Shown one piece after another: positions 29,301 through 37,018 of a stretch of DNA of 64,000 nucleotides. The notes beneath the pieces were generated by a model. That model was not told the origin of the DNA. It did not search any database and saw only the letters and a program-made list of their open reading frames with translations. The stretch's first letter is position 1; every line of letters starts with the position of its first letter. A program made the position numbers and the translations under genes. This DNA is from Bilophila wadsworthia ATCC 49260 (GTDB taxonomy: Bacteria; Desulfobacterota; Desulfovibrionia; Desulfovibrionales; Desulfovibrionaceae). The stretch is from NCBI RefSeq assembly GCF_000701705.1, contig NZ_JNJP01000002.1:62001-126000 (forward strand), read 5' to 3'.

Positions 29301-30443
29301 GATCTGCTGCGGGAAAAGATGGCCGGGACCCACAGCGTCTACGGGCGCCTCGGCGGGGATGTGTTCTGCCTGTGCGTGGACTACTCCCGTGAGCGTATCC
29401 TCGCCCTCATCAAGGAGTTGACGGACAGGCTCGCCGACTACCCCTTGCCGTACAAGGTCGTGCCTTCGTTCGGCATCTGCGAGGTCGACAACATAGACAC
29501 GCCCATCAACGTGCTCTGCGACTGGGCCAACCTCGCCCTCAAGACGATCAAGGGGAATTACCTGAACAGCTACGCCTTCTACGACGGCAAGCTGCGCGAG
29601 AGGATCCTTGAGGAAAAGAAGATCGAAAACCAGATGCACGACGCCCTTCTGCAGGGGCAATTCGTTCTGTACCTTCAGCCCAAGGTGCACATCCCGACAT
29701 CGCGCATCATCGGCTCGGAAGGGCTGGTGCGCTGGATACACCCCACCGAGGGGCTGATGCCGCCGGACCGTTTCATCCCCTTGTTCGAGAAGAACGGCTT
29801 CATCATCCGGCTGGATGAATACATCTGGGAGCAGGCCTGCATCACCTTGCGCCGCTGGATTGACCACGGCCTCACGCCCACGCCCATCTCCGTGAACATG
29901 TCGCGTATGCATATCCACGATCCGCGCCTGCGTGAAAAGCTGCTCGACCTGATGCGCCGCTACGAGCTGCCGCCGCACCTCCTCGAACTGGAACTCACCG
30001 AAAGCGCCTTCCTCGAGAACGAAAGCGGGCTCTTCGAATCCATGAAGGCCTTGCAGGCCTTCGGGTTCCAGTTCTCCATGGACGATTTCGGATCAGGCTA
30101 CTCGTCCCTGAACATGCTCAAGAGTATGCCCGTGGACTTCATCAAGATCGACCGGGGATTCCTCAACGAGGTCGTCACGACCGAACGCGGCAAGACGGTC
30201 ATCCGGTTCAGCATTTCCCTCGCCCGAGAAATGAGCATCAAGGTCATTGCCGAAGGCGTGGAAACCGAGGAACAGGCCGCTTTCCTGCTTCAGGCCGGAT
30301 GCGCCTATGCGCAGGGCTATTTCTATTCGCGCCCCCTGCCCATCCCGCAGTTTGAGGCGTTGGCCTTTGGGACAGAACATCCTTTCCCCGTCGCCCCGAG
30401 CATCAAAGCCCTTGCCGAAAAACTGGAAAAAGGCAGCACATGA
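23358..30443 (+). CDS. Giant cytoplasmic GGDEF-GAF-multi-PAS-GGDEF-EAL cyclic-di-GMP protein
   Basis: 2361 residues from ATG 23358 (an in-frame ATG at 23244 would add 38). Order: PAS-like segment (1-120); PAS; GGDEF domain with intact GGDEF at 340-344 and an RxxD inhibitory site (RQDD) five residues earlier; GAF (about 440-610); a PAS with CxxC-type cysteines (CSFC, near 675); nine related PAS/PAC modules of about 125 residues, each ending in a variant of RDITEQK (about 730-1910); a second GGDEF with GGDVF (1999) and no inhibitory site; and an EAL domain whose first motif is EGL (2121-2123), though NMS, ELTES, DDFG (2242), KIDRGF and EGVET (2299) persist. No membrane helix. Probably makes and/or degrades c-di-GMP in response to several cytosolic signals; net activity is unknown. 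The ribosome binding site is weak. Confidence 0.9.
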   Translation: MNRLQEFLDNPHIITGTATVAADPQLTLIAANKALYTLVGETAESCRQQGNSLLPWIEQSSAVRLIGLLAGHPPLFDWEGVLVRKDATSVRIRLSGTRMEGVLHEGQYPVYLSAFTDLACVEEMLRSAEYERRKYALIADISEDLPFEYDFETDTIAYTQKYHKVFGHEPVIPRFRERLGRGEAIDPVSEGFREPFLALDAEKASTEAAPERFLPTHSGRKRWFALYSTNILDTLGKPVKSVGALRDIDRQKREQLRLLDKSRTDSMTGLYNKVTTEEEIRIALRDARPGSSGVLFMIDIDNFKDVNDSMGHLAGDSIIMEIARQLRRTFRQDDIIGRVGGDEFHVYMRDVSEIAGIRTRAQSLCSSIRNLFKNSNIDNAVSVSVGIAVTERPIAYEDLFRQADVALYHAKGNGKNRYEFFGQSSGGDADGVQTSAPLAVNTVRNSIMVDIIDILFSMYDMHEGIDKALHFIGNALRVDKILIFEYSLDGKAVSIAHEWCSDPKWSTKEQLQNVPIDKIELPKTRDSSGIYYCSDFSEVPPEEKTFILDDTISSLLQCDIVRDGHVVGHIGFEERGNRRIWTQQEVDALILMSKIIGEYIRQRRSASLLRESYESTRNILNSLPNTAVYVIDANHRIVYFNDTVARAYPNVKLGVTCFEVFWGKSDICSFCPVTKHGGGEAFTTLHEHPPFKGICEISVSGILWENKEPAHVVLISERLLTPEERKAKAKRDSFARALCESYHYVVDVDLGTGHFELLANRNDLATDTSGDYAAHFELFFGHILPQYRDAFREHFSLEGLRAAFAAGVNDRNIHLEYQFAEEAGPRWRTRIAFAYTQDDGSCHVLQCIRDINEQKCAEFTHRRDEENLQVALQNSYAKIYRMNLAANQLTCLFCNTKLLAPIDVSGEFDKDIITVMKTRVHPRDRVVFRNFFTAETILRKLDAGEELSVEYRKLGLDGTYHWMLALIVPLPTGNRGETVLLVRDVTEKKEEENNYLLALQNNYSEIFSLDVRSRTVTPLFYNSEQVPIVKEEANFSAFVKRRAVDRVAPESLESVLDFYERRLFGELERGGRPECEYRKRSSENGPYRWIAASAQPVPGNEGHALILLRDVTKKKEEENNYLLALQSNYTEIFRLDLEAGLIAPLYYNSEQVTISPTLMPIEEFVLDRGKNRVHPENLKSVRTFYDVPNIMARLDLGEAPQLEYRKRQDAGKPYRWVNATIRAIPGAYHHALLLLSDITERLNEEADFYKALQHSYSEIYEVMLDTDSMRIVHRDEDSTLAKPELTHSYSRDTRTIANRYIHPDDRESFLDLFSPENVSRKVADDPRLSTEYRVLAVDGTYHWISILVLPMPGSSGRLLLLWQDINERKRMEETAARLERRQSTVFRQSGDCIIEINLRTWQFHRNASAPSLPSEPRSGDYRTFHAETIAMVHPADRERINRTTTPKALLEACRAHSRTLVDQYRVLFGENEQLWLENRVFFLEEGDDMTAFFIIRDITEQKRVEEERALEEERYNIALRNTYTEIYEIDLSADTPHLVYAADTPMIPVDHDKNGNIHTIAATLIHPEDRERFLTAFIGSNIRKEFSEGRMEVPAEYRRLGSDGKWYWVSAFIVPLCGHDSCRTDKGILLVRDISEQREEEQRRRISEQYDHALRNIYDELYELNITQDSYRIVYHVKGKYVTPPEQGRLSECIDLVSRNMLFPEDRTRFLEFFNLDALRQNFAAGREYLIGEFRKLWHDQKYHWASITMFPVAQPDGGDEIYLAFIMDIGDKKQAEEVAQQNILLERQRLDDERYRTIVEQTDTLVFEWNLETDTRYISPEIVARFAGNYDHRDLMHVWREDLVIHPDDLPLLTAFLKDSRIQRYTEMTARFRKRDGMYIWCKAALTCLHDDKGNPKRYIGTLNDVDSATRSVLALKYRAEFDLLTDLYNMHTFYSQAAQAVHAYPERRYSIVRMDIDRFKVINDLYGLKEGDKLLIAIADLLREKMAGTHSVYGRLGGDVFCLCVDYSRERILALIKELTDRLADYPLPYKVVPSFGICEVDNIDTPINVLCDWANLALKTIKGNYLNSYAFYDGKLRERILEEKKIENQMHDALLQGQFVLYLQPKVHIPTSRIIGSEGLVRWIHPTEGLMPPDRFIPLFEKNGFIIRLDEYIWEQACITLRRWIDHGLTPTPISVNMSRMHIHDPRLREKLLDLMRRYELPPHLLELELTESAFLENESGLFESMKALQAFGFQFSMDDFGSGYSSLNMLKSMPVDFIKIDRGFLNEVVTTERGKTVIRFSISLAREMSIKVIAEGVETEEQAAFLLQAGCAYAQGYFYSRPLPIPQFEALAFGTEHPFPVAPSIKALAEKLEKGST
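26325..26735 (+). repeat. Direct DNA repeat between PAS modules of the giant protein
   Basis: A run of over 30 nearly identical bases starting at 26325 recurs at 26703, exactly 378 bp (126 codons) apart, marking the border of neighbouring PAS modules. It is the most recent visible duplication in the array. Confidence 0.8.
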
Positions 30444-30644
30444 TGGAATGCCTCCTGCGGAAACATACCTCCGGAGGAGGCCTAAGCCCATAGCGCAACC
30501 CTATCAGAATGCCGCCATTTTTCTATTGCCAGAGCCATAGGATCCCATTAGAATCTATCGGTTGGACGAACAGTGTCATAATATCCCACCGACAGAACGT
30601 CGGTTTCCGCCATTCCGCGCCGGCTCCCCGTAATCAGGCCTCCT

Positions 30645-32048
30645 ATGAAAAAGAAACTCTTCAGGACCCACGCCTTCATCACGGGTATCGTGCTTATTGG
30701 GTTCATTTGTATAACAATCATTAACTACTGCACATACAGCGTCGTCATCAGGGATGACATCAGGAATATCTCCCGCCTTACCTCCCTGAACATCTTTTCT
30801 TCCATCAGTAACGAACTGACCAAGCCGATTTTCGTCTCCCTGACAATGGCCAACGACAGCTTCCTCAAGAGCTGGCTCCGGGGAGAGAATGATTCACCGG
30901 AACAAATTGCGGAACTGCAAGACTACCTCAACGGCCTGAAGAGGAAATACGACTACAGTTCGGTGTTCCTTGTTTCGGCAAAGACGAATATTTATTATCA
31001 TTATAATGGGATAAATAAGGTTGTCAGCAGGGATGACTCCCACGACGTCTGGTACTACAACTTCGTCGCTTCCGGGATCCCCCACCGGCTTGAGGTCGAC
31101 ACCGACGAAATGGCCCGCAATGAGCTGACCGTGTTCGTGGATTGCCGTATCGAAGACGATCACGGCGAACTCATGGGCGTGGTGGGCGTCGGGGTCAAAA
31201 TGCGTGAATTGCAGCAGATCCTCGCCTCGTTCGAGCTCGATTTCGATCTGACGGCGTTCCTCGTCAACCGCGAGGGTGTGGTACAGGTCCACACGTCCGA
31301 CGCCATGATTGCCAACGCCACCATCGACGATCTGTTGCCCGTATCCGAATACCGCAAAAAGATCTTCACCAAGAGCCGTGTGGAAAGCTCGTGGTACAAG
31401 TACAACGGGCAGGAAACCTGCCTCGTCACCCGTTACATCGACGATCTCGACTGGTATCTCATTGTGGAAAAAGATACCGCCATCATTAAGGAATCGCTTC
31501 TCTCGCAGCTTTGGAAGGACATCCTCGTCGTGGCGTGCATCATCATCCTGATCCTGCTGCTGGTTTCGGGGACCGTATCGCGCTACGACAAATTCATGAC
31601 CCTGTTTGCCACCACGGACAAACTCACCGGGCTCATGAACCGGGAACGCTTCAATGCCATCCTGAGCCGGAAACTCTGGGAACGGCCTCTTGTATTCATG
31701 TTCGACGTGGACCACTTCAAACACATCAACGATACCCGCGGCCACCTTTGGGGCAATGAAGTCCTTGCCCGTGTGGGGCATAAGGCTGAGGAAATCGTCG
31801 GTAAGGCCGGTTGCGTGGCCCGCTGGGGCGGGGACGAATTCATCGGCTTCATCGATGCGCCGGGCGACGCCGAGGAAACCTTGAGATGCCTTCTGGAAAG
31901 CGTGCGCGATCTCGATAACCACGTCACCATCAGCATCGGCGCGACCCGCATCAACCCCGAAGACGACATGGACGCCATACTCATGCGCGTGGACGACGGC
32001 ATGTACCGCTCCAAAGCCGAAGGCCGCGACCGCATCACCTACGTTTGA
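30645..32048 (+). CDS. Membrane-bound diguanylate cyclase with periplasmic sensor domain
   Basis: 467 residues. An N-terminal helix (about 10-30), a periplasmic Cache-like sensor (about 35-285, with VVGVGVKMRELQQIL and DDLDWYLIVEKD segments typical of Cache domains), a second helix (about 288-310) and a GGDEF domain (about 325-467). The active site is WGGDEF; no RxxD site precedes it, so product inhibition is probably absent. The DVDHFKHINDT metal/nucleotide segment is intact. It should make c-di-GMP in response to a periplasmic ligand. It follows the giant GGDEF/EAL gene by 200 bp on the same strand, a plausible functional pair. Confidence 0.92.
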   Translation: MKKKLFRTHAFITGIVLIGFICITIINYCTYSVVIRDDIRNISRLTSLNIFSSISNELTKPIFVSLTMANDSFLKSWLRGENDSPEQIAELQDYLNGLKRKYDYSSVFLVSAKTNIYYHYNGINKVVSRDDSHDVWYYNFVASGIPHRLEVDTDEMARNELTVFVDCRIEDDHGELMGVVGVGVKMRELQQILASFELDFDLTAFLVNREGVVQVHTSDAMIANATIDDLLPVSEYRKKIFTKSRVESSWYKYNGQETCLVTRYIDDLDWYLIVEKDTAIIKESLLSQLWKDILVVACIIILILLLVSGTVSRYDKFMTLFATTDKLTGLMNRERFNAILSRKLWERPLVFMFDVDHFKHINDTRGHLWGNEVLARVGHKAEEIVGKAGCVARWGGDEFIGFIDAPGDAEETLRCLLESVRDLDNHVTISIGATRINPEDDMDAILMRVDDGMYRSKAEGRDRITYV

Positions 32049-32573
32049 AGCCCAAGCCGATTGGGAACCTCGATCCCATAGGCTTCACGGAAGGAAGCCC
32101 TATGCTGGAGCAGGAAAAGCAGATCCGCACCGCCAGGGAAAAGCCGAGGCGGACGCCGTCATGATGTACGGTTCCTTCACGCAGGATGGCGGAAATGCTT
32201 ATTCAACACGGCAGATGCGGAAGCCGGATGTTCCTTACCGATGACGCGCCGCAGGATCATGGAAGCACCGATGGAGGGGAACACCACGGCGGAAACAGTG
32301 GCGCTTTCCATCATAACGCCGGCCCCATTCTTCCACATCCTATTCTTCCACATAAGGTTATGTTCTCGGCGTGGCTGATGAGGAAGTTACGTTTGCGTGT
32401 GTAAGGTACACCATGCCGCGCAGGCAGGACAAGATCCCGGCGAATCACCGCAGGCACATCGGAAACCGTGCTAGCATAAGATGACAGCGCTGAGGCTGGG
32501 GGATATCGCTGACGCCATAGCACCTCTGCGCTCCTTAACGCTCATCTCCTTTGTAACAAGTTGATAAGCAATG
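32049..32573. other. Intergenic region between convergent genes
   Basis: About 525 bp with no credible gene. A short direct repeat ATTCTTCCACA occurs twice near 32326-32352. I saw no strong terminator hairpin for either flanking gene. Confidence 0.4.
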
Positions 32574-32873
32574 CTATTCGTCCCTCCCGTTCCGCAGGGA
32601 AGCCATGTCCAGCAAATATGCGGCCATATCGCAGGGTTCCATACGCTCCCCATCCATGTACGGGGCATGGAGCATGTGCGTCCCCGGCAGAACGGAAACG
32701 CACTGTGCGGGGCAGCCGCACACAGCCACCCGGATATCGGCTCCGGCCTCGTTGTCCGTGAGCACAATGCTCCCATCGAGAGCGCGCATGGCGGACAGCA
32801 CCCCCCTGAACCATGCCGCGCGATCGTATCCGGAGCGGCATCCCCCGCAATACTTCACATGGAGGGAAGGCAT
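32574..32873 (-). CDS. Small cysteine-rich CGGC protein of unknown function
   Basis: 99 residues. Six cysteines, including YCGGCRSGYDR at residues 8-18 and VCGCPAQC near 50-57, suggest metal or iron-sulfur binding or a redox role; one more lies near the C terminus. No signal peptide. It starts 6 bp after the thiolase stop and is the last gene of the minus-strand catabolic operon, which supports its reality. I do not recognise a characterised family; it may serve electron transfer for the acyl-CoA dehydrogenase or maintenance of the dehydratase cluster, which is speculation. Confidence 0.65.
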   Translation of the reverse strand: MPSLHVKYCGGCRSGYDRAAWFRGVLSAMRALDGSIVLTDNEAGADIRVAVCGCPAQCVSVLPGTHMLHAPYMDGERMEPCDMAAYLLDMASLRNGRDE

Positions 32874-32879
32874 GGCCCG

Positions 32880-34058
32880 TCAGCCCCTTTCCACCAACAT
32901 GGCGATCCCCTGCCCGCCGCCGATGCACAGCGTTGCCAATCCCCTGCTCTGCCCCTTCCGCTTCAGCGTATGCAAAAGCGTAACGAGGATACGCGCACCG
33001 GAGGCACCGATAGGATGCCCAAGGGCAATGGCACCACCGTTGATATTCACGTTATCAAGGCTGAACCCCAGTTCGCGGCCCACGGCGAGGAACTGGGCGG
33101 CAAAGGCTTCGTTGGCTTCGATCTGATCGAGATCGGCCACTGTCCAACCAGCCTTTTCCAAAGCCTTGCGGGTGGCGGGGATGGGGCCAAGGCCCATCAC
33201 ATCGGGCTCCACACCGGCACTGGCCCAGCCCACAATGCGGGCGAGAGGCGAAAGGCCCCGTTCAGCGGCCAGTCCGGCATCCATGAGCACCAGAGCCGCC
33301 GCGCCGTCGTTCACGCCGGAAGCGTTGCCCGCCGTCACCACGCCGTCCTTCTTGAAGGCGGGGCGCAACTTGCCGAGCACGTCCATGGTGGTGCCGGGAC
33401 GGGGGAACTCATCACGAGCGAAGTCGAAGGATTTTTTCTTCTGCTCCACGTGTACGGGCACGATTTCTTCATCGAACACGCCCGATTCCAGCGCGGCTGC
33501 GGCCCTCTGCTGGGAAAGCACGGCATGGGCGTCCAGTCCTTCACGGGAAAGATGGTAGCGGGCCGCCACGTTCTCGGCGGTGATGCCCATGTGATAGTCG
33601 TTGAAAGCGTCCCAGAGGCCGTCCCTGATCATCTCGTCCACAAGCTTGACATCGCCCATGCGGCCCCCCCAGCGTGCGGAGGGCAGGACATAGGAAGCCT
33701 GAGACATGTTCTCCATGCCGCCTGCCACCACACAGCGGGCCTCTCCGGCGCGGATGGCCAGCGCGGCTTCCGCCACGGCCTTGAGGCCGGAACCGCAGAC
33801 CTTGTTCACCGTCCACGCCGGGATCTCCACGGGGATACCGGCCTTGACGGCGGCCTGACGCGCGGGGTTCTGGCCCAGCCCCGCTTGAAGGACGTTGCCC
33901 ATGACGACTTCTTCCACCATGCCGGCATCCACGCCACCCCGGGAAAGGGCCGCGCGGATGGCCACGGCCCCCAGCTCGACGGCAGGGACGGAGGCGAGAG
34001 AACCGCCGAAACTGCCCAACGCGGTACGGGCCGCGCTTACGATGACCACTTCACGCAT
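32880..34058 (-). CDS. Acetyl-CoA C-acetyltransferase (thiolase)
   Basis: Start at 34058 with AGGAG upstream; 392 residues, the normal thiolase length. The acyl-accepting Cys lies in VNKVCGSGLKAV (about residue 88), and the other catalytic residues in GHPIGASGARI and CIGGGQG near the C terminus. It cleaves acetoacetyl-CoA with CoA to two acetyl-CoA, or condenses them. Context with hydroxyacyl-CoA dehydrogenase and enoyl-CoA hydratase in the same operon favours a degradative role. Confidence 0.95.
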   Translation of the reverse strand: MREVVIVSAARTALGSFGGSLASVPAVELGAVAIRAALSRGGVDAGMVEEVVMGNVLQAGLGQNPARQAAVKAGIPVEIPAWTVNKVCGSGLKAVAEAALAIRAGEARCVVAGGMENMSQASYVLPSARWGGRMGDVKLVDEMIRDGLWDAFNDYHMGITAENVAARYHLSREGLDAHAVLSQQRAAAALESGVFDEEIVPVHVEQKKKSFDFARDEFPRPGTTMDVLGKLRPAFKKDGVVTAGNASGVNDGAAALVLMDAGLAAERGLSPLARIVGWASAGVEPDVMGLGPIPATRKALEKAGWTVADLDQIEANEAFAAQFLAVGRELGFSLDNVNINGGAIALGHPIGASGARILVTLLHTLKRKGQSRGLATLCIGGGQGIAMLVERG

Positions 34059-34143
34059 AATGACTCCTGTCCGGCACAGTACCGGCTCTCCAAGGGCTTT
34101 CGCCCGATGATGCGCTCTTTGCGAGCGATATGTTCCCGACGGC

Positions 34144-34986
34144 TTAGTAGCGGAAGAACCCTTCACCGCTTTTGCGGCCCAGCTTGCCCGCCCGGACCAT
34201 CTTGCGGAGCAGGGGCGCGGGGCGGTACTTGCCCTCGCCCATCTCGTCGCGGAGCAGCTCCATGATGGCGAGGCACACGTCGAGGCCGATGAGGTCGGCC
34301 AGAGCCAGTGGGCCCATGGGGTGATTGGCTCCGAGCTTCATGGCGGTATCGATATCCTCAGCGGAGGCCACGCCTTCCTGCAGCATGAAGACCGCTTCGT
34401 TGATCATGGGGATGAGGATGCGGTTGACCACGAAGCCGGGGTATTCATTCACGGTGACCGCCGTTTTGCCCAGCCGTTCGGAAAGCGCCTTGGCGGCTTC
34501 GTAGGTCTCGTCGGAAGTGGCGGCGCCACGGATGATCTCGATGAGGGCCATGCGGGGCACAGGATTGAAGAAATGCAAGCCCACCACCTTGTCGGGGCTG
34601 CCCACGGCGGAGGCCACGGCGGTGACGCTCAGGCTGGACGTATTGGTGGCGAGGATGCAGCCGGGGGAAACGATGCCGTCCAGCTTCGAGAAAATGGAAC
34701 GCTTGACGTCCAGATCCTCCACGGCGGCCTCGATGACCACGTCGGCCTTGGCGGCATCCTGCATGTCCAACGTGCCGATGATGCGGGGGAGGGCCGCATC
34801 GCGGTCTTCGGCGGCCATCTTGCCCCGGGCCACGAGCTTGTCCCAGGCGCCAGCGATGCCCTTCAGCCCCCTGTCGACGAATTCCTGCTTTATATCGTAG
34901 AGATACACGGTGAAACCGTTCAGCGCGGCCACCTGAGCGATGCCGCCGCCCATGGTCCCTGCACCTATCACAAAAAGGGTCTCCAT
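34144..34986 (-). CDS. 3-hydroxybutyryl-CoA dehydrogenase
   Basis: Start at 34986 with AAAAGGAG upstream; 280 residues, typical of the short clostridial-type Hbd. The NAD site is VIGAGTMGGGIAQVAA at residues 5-20. The GLHFFNPVPRMALIEII segment and C-terminal NHPMGPLALADLIGLDV are diagnostic. It oxidises 3-hydroxyacyl-CoA to acetoacetyl-CoA-type products for the thiolase downstream. Confidence 0.95.
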   Translation of the reverse strand: METLFVIGAGTMGGGIAQVAALNGFTVYLYDIKQEFVDRGLKGIAGAWDKLVARGKMAAEDRDAALPRIIGTLDMQDAAKADVVIEAAVEDLDVKRSIFSKLDGIVSPGCILATNTSSLSVTAVASAVGSPDKVVGLHFFNPVPRMALIEIIRGAATSDETYEAAKALSERLGKTAVTVNEYPGFVVNRILIPMINEAVFMLQEGVASAEDIDTAMKLGANHPMGPLALADLIGLDVCLAIMELLRDEMGEGKYRPAPLLRKMVRAGKLGRKSGEGFFRY

Positions 34987-35036
34987 AACCATCTCCTTTT
35001 CGGCATGAAACCGTTCGTTGACCTGTCCCGTTTCCA

Positions 35037-36152
35037 TCACCCGAGGACGCCGGACGCGATGACCATGCGCTGGACTTCGCTCGTTCCCTCATAGATCTGG
35101 GTGATCTTGGCATCGCGGTACAAGCGTTCCGCAACAGATCCTTGTAAATAGCCGCTGCCGCCGCATATCTGCACGGCTTCCGAAGCGCACCACACGGCCG
35201 CTTCCGATGCCACGAGCTTGGCCGCCGAAGCTTCCGCGCGGAACCTTTTCCCCCCGTCGCGCAGGCGGGCCGCATACAGGGTGAGCTGGCGGGCGGCTTC
35301 CACCTTCGCCCACATGTCCGCGGCCTTCCAGCGCAGCCCTTGGAAATGCTCCAAAGTGCGGCCGAACTGGCGGCGTTCCTTGAGCCGCACGCACGCCTCG
35401 TCGAACGCGGCATCCGCTATGCCCACCGCCTGCGCGGCGATGCCCAGCCGCCCGCCGTCCAGCGTTTCCATGGCGATGCGGAACCCGTCGCCGGGCCTGC
35501 CGATGAGACGGTCGGCGGGGATGCAGAGGTTGCGCAAAAAGAGTTCGCAGGTCTGGGCGCCGCGGATGCCCATCTTGCGCTGAGGGGCGGAGATGAGCAG
35601 GCCGGCGTCGTCACTGCACACCACGAAGGCGCTCAGGCCTTCCGTGCCCTGCCCGCCGGTACGGGCAAAGAGGATATAGATATCGGCCCTGCCGGCATTG
35701 GTGATGAATATCTTGTGTCCGTTGATGACGTAGAAGCCGCCGTCCAGCTCCGCCGTGGTGGCGATGGCCCCCACGTCCGACCCGGCCTCGGGCTCCGTGA
35801 GCGCGAAGGCCCCCAGCTTGTCGCCGCGGAGCATGGGACGAAGGAAGCTTTCCTTCTGCATGGGCGAGCCGAAGGCATGGAGCGGATGGCAGGCAAGGCC
35901 CACGTGCGTCGCATAGGTGACGCCCACGGAAGGGCAGACCTTGGACAGGCGTTCCACACAACGGACATACGATTCATAGCTGGAACCGCGCCCGCCCTGC
36001 TCGGGAGGATAAGGAAGCCCCATGAATCCGGCGTCGGCCAAGGCTCGGACAGACTCCCCGCAGAAAAGGCTTTCCTCATCACAGCGCTCGGCCATAGGCC
36101 TCACGGTCCTCGTAATGATCTCATCAAGGCGTTGCCAGAGCGTTGCTTCCAT
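35037..36152 (-). CDS. Acyl-CoA dehydrogenase (butyryl-CoA dehydrogenase type)
   Basis: 371 residues. FAD-contact segment AFALTEPEAGSDVGAI near residue 116, and the catalytic Glu in QIYEGTSEVQRM near the C terminus, as in short-chain acyl-CoA dehydrogenases. It interconverts butyryl-CoA and crotonyl-CoA, with electrons normally passed to electron-transfer flavoprotein; no etf genes lie in this window. GGAGGA precedes the ATG. Fourth from the end of the catabolic operon. Confidence 0.92.
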   Translation of the reverse strand: MEATLWQRLDEIITRTVRPMAERCDEESLFCGESVRALADAGFMGLPYPPEQGGRGSSYESYVRCVERLSKVCPSVGVTYATHVGLACHPLHAFGSPMQKESFLRPMLRGDKLGAFALTEPEAGSDVGAIATTAELDGGFYVINGHKIFITNAGRADIYILFARTGGQGTEGLSAFVVCSDDAGLLISAPQRKMGIRGAQTCELFLRNLCIPADRLIGRPGDGFRIAMETLDGGRLGIAAQAVGIADAAFDEACVRLKERRQFGRTLEHFQGLRWKAADMWAKVEAARQLTLYAARLRDGGKRFRAEASAAKLVASEAAVWCASEAVQICGGSGYLQGSVAERLYRDAKITQIYEGTSEVQRMVIASGVLG

Positions 36153-36189
36153 TCAGTCCATCCTCCGAGGGTTGCACAGCGGAACCCGA

Positions 36190-36951
36190 TCAGCGGCGGC
36201 GATTGACGAAGGCGCGCATCCTGTCCTTCTGCTCCTTCGTGGAGAAACAGAGGCCGAACGCCTGCGCTTCGTACGAGAGGCCGGATTCGAGGCCGGATTC
36301 GAGGCCATGACGTATGCAGCGTTTGGTCTGCTGGACGGCACAGCAAGCCTGACGGGCGATGCCTTCCGCCAGCGCGGAAACTTCAGCGGCAAGGGCATCG
36401 TGGGGGACGATCTTGTCGACGAGGCCGATGCGCAGGGCCTCTGCGGCATCGATCATGTTGCCCGAGAAGAGCAGCAGGGAGGCCGCGCCCCTGCCCACCA
36501 GACGGGGCAGGCGCTGGGTGCCGCCGAATCCGGCCGTGATGCCGAGGCCGACTTCGGGCTGGCCGAAGCGGGCCTTTTCGGATGCGATGCGGATATCGCA
36601 GGCAAGGGCCAGTTCACAGCCGCCGCCAAGGGCAAAGCCCGGGATCATGGCGATGGAGGGCTGGCGCAGGGCCTCTATCTTGGCGAATACCTTTTGCCCA
36701 AAGGCACCGAAGGACATACCGGCTTCCGCTTCCATGGACTGCATCTCCGTGATGTCCGCTCCGGCGGCAAGGGCCTTCTCTCCGGCCCCCCTGACGACGA
36801 GGACGCGGATCTCGGCATCGCCGTCGATCGCGGCAAGGGCGTCGTCAAGTTCCTTCAGTACGGCGCTGTTCAGCGCGTTCAGCCGATCGGGACGGTTCAG
36901 CGTGAGGTAAGCCACGCCGTCCTTTTTCTCAAAAAGGATGTTCTCGTACAT
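36190..36951 (-). CDS. Enoyl-CoA hydratase (crotonase family)
   Basis: Start at 36951 with AAGGGGG upstream; 253 residues. The oxyanion-hole and glutamate segments GAGEKALAAGADITEM, ALGGGCELALACD and GQPEVGLGITAGFGGTQRL are all conserved, so hydration of crotonyl-CoA to 3-hydroxybutyryl-CoA is expected. Near the C terminus a 12-bp tandem duplication inserts four residues (GLES repeated) relative to relatives. It links the dehydratase and the dehydrogenase of the operon. Confidence 0.93.
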   Translation of the reverse strand: MYENILFEKKDGVAYLTLNRPDRLNALNSAVLKELDDALAAIDGDAEIRVLVVRGAGEKALAAGADITEMQSMEAEAGMSFGAFGQKVFAKIEALRQPSIAMIPGFALGGGCELALACDIRIASEKARFGQPEVGLGITAGFGGTQRLPRLVGRGAASLLLFSGNMIDAAEALRIGLVDKIVPHDALAAEVSALAEGIARQACCAVQQTKRCIRHGLESGLESGLSYEAQAFGLCFSTKEQKDRMRAFVNRRR

Positions 36952-37018
36952 AACCCCCTTCCCTCTCTTCAAGCAGTGGCCTGCCAAGGCCCGAAAAGCC
37001 GCGGCAGGCGTTTTCAAA

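Noticed and set aside
25503..29978. 1491-codon open frame antisense to the giant GGDEF/EAL gene
   Set aside because: It mirrors a real gene with strong domain motifs; the antisense product has no recognisable family and reflects high third-position GC.
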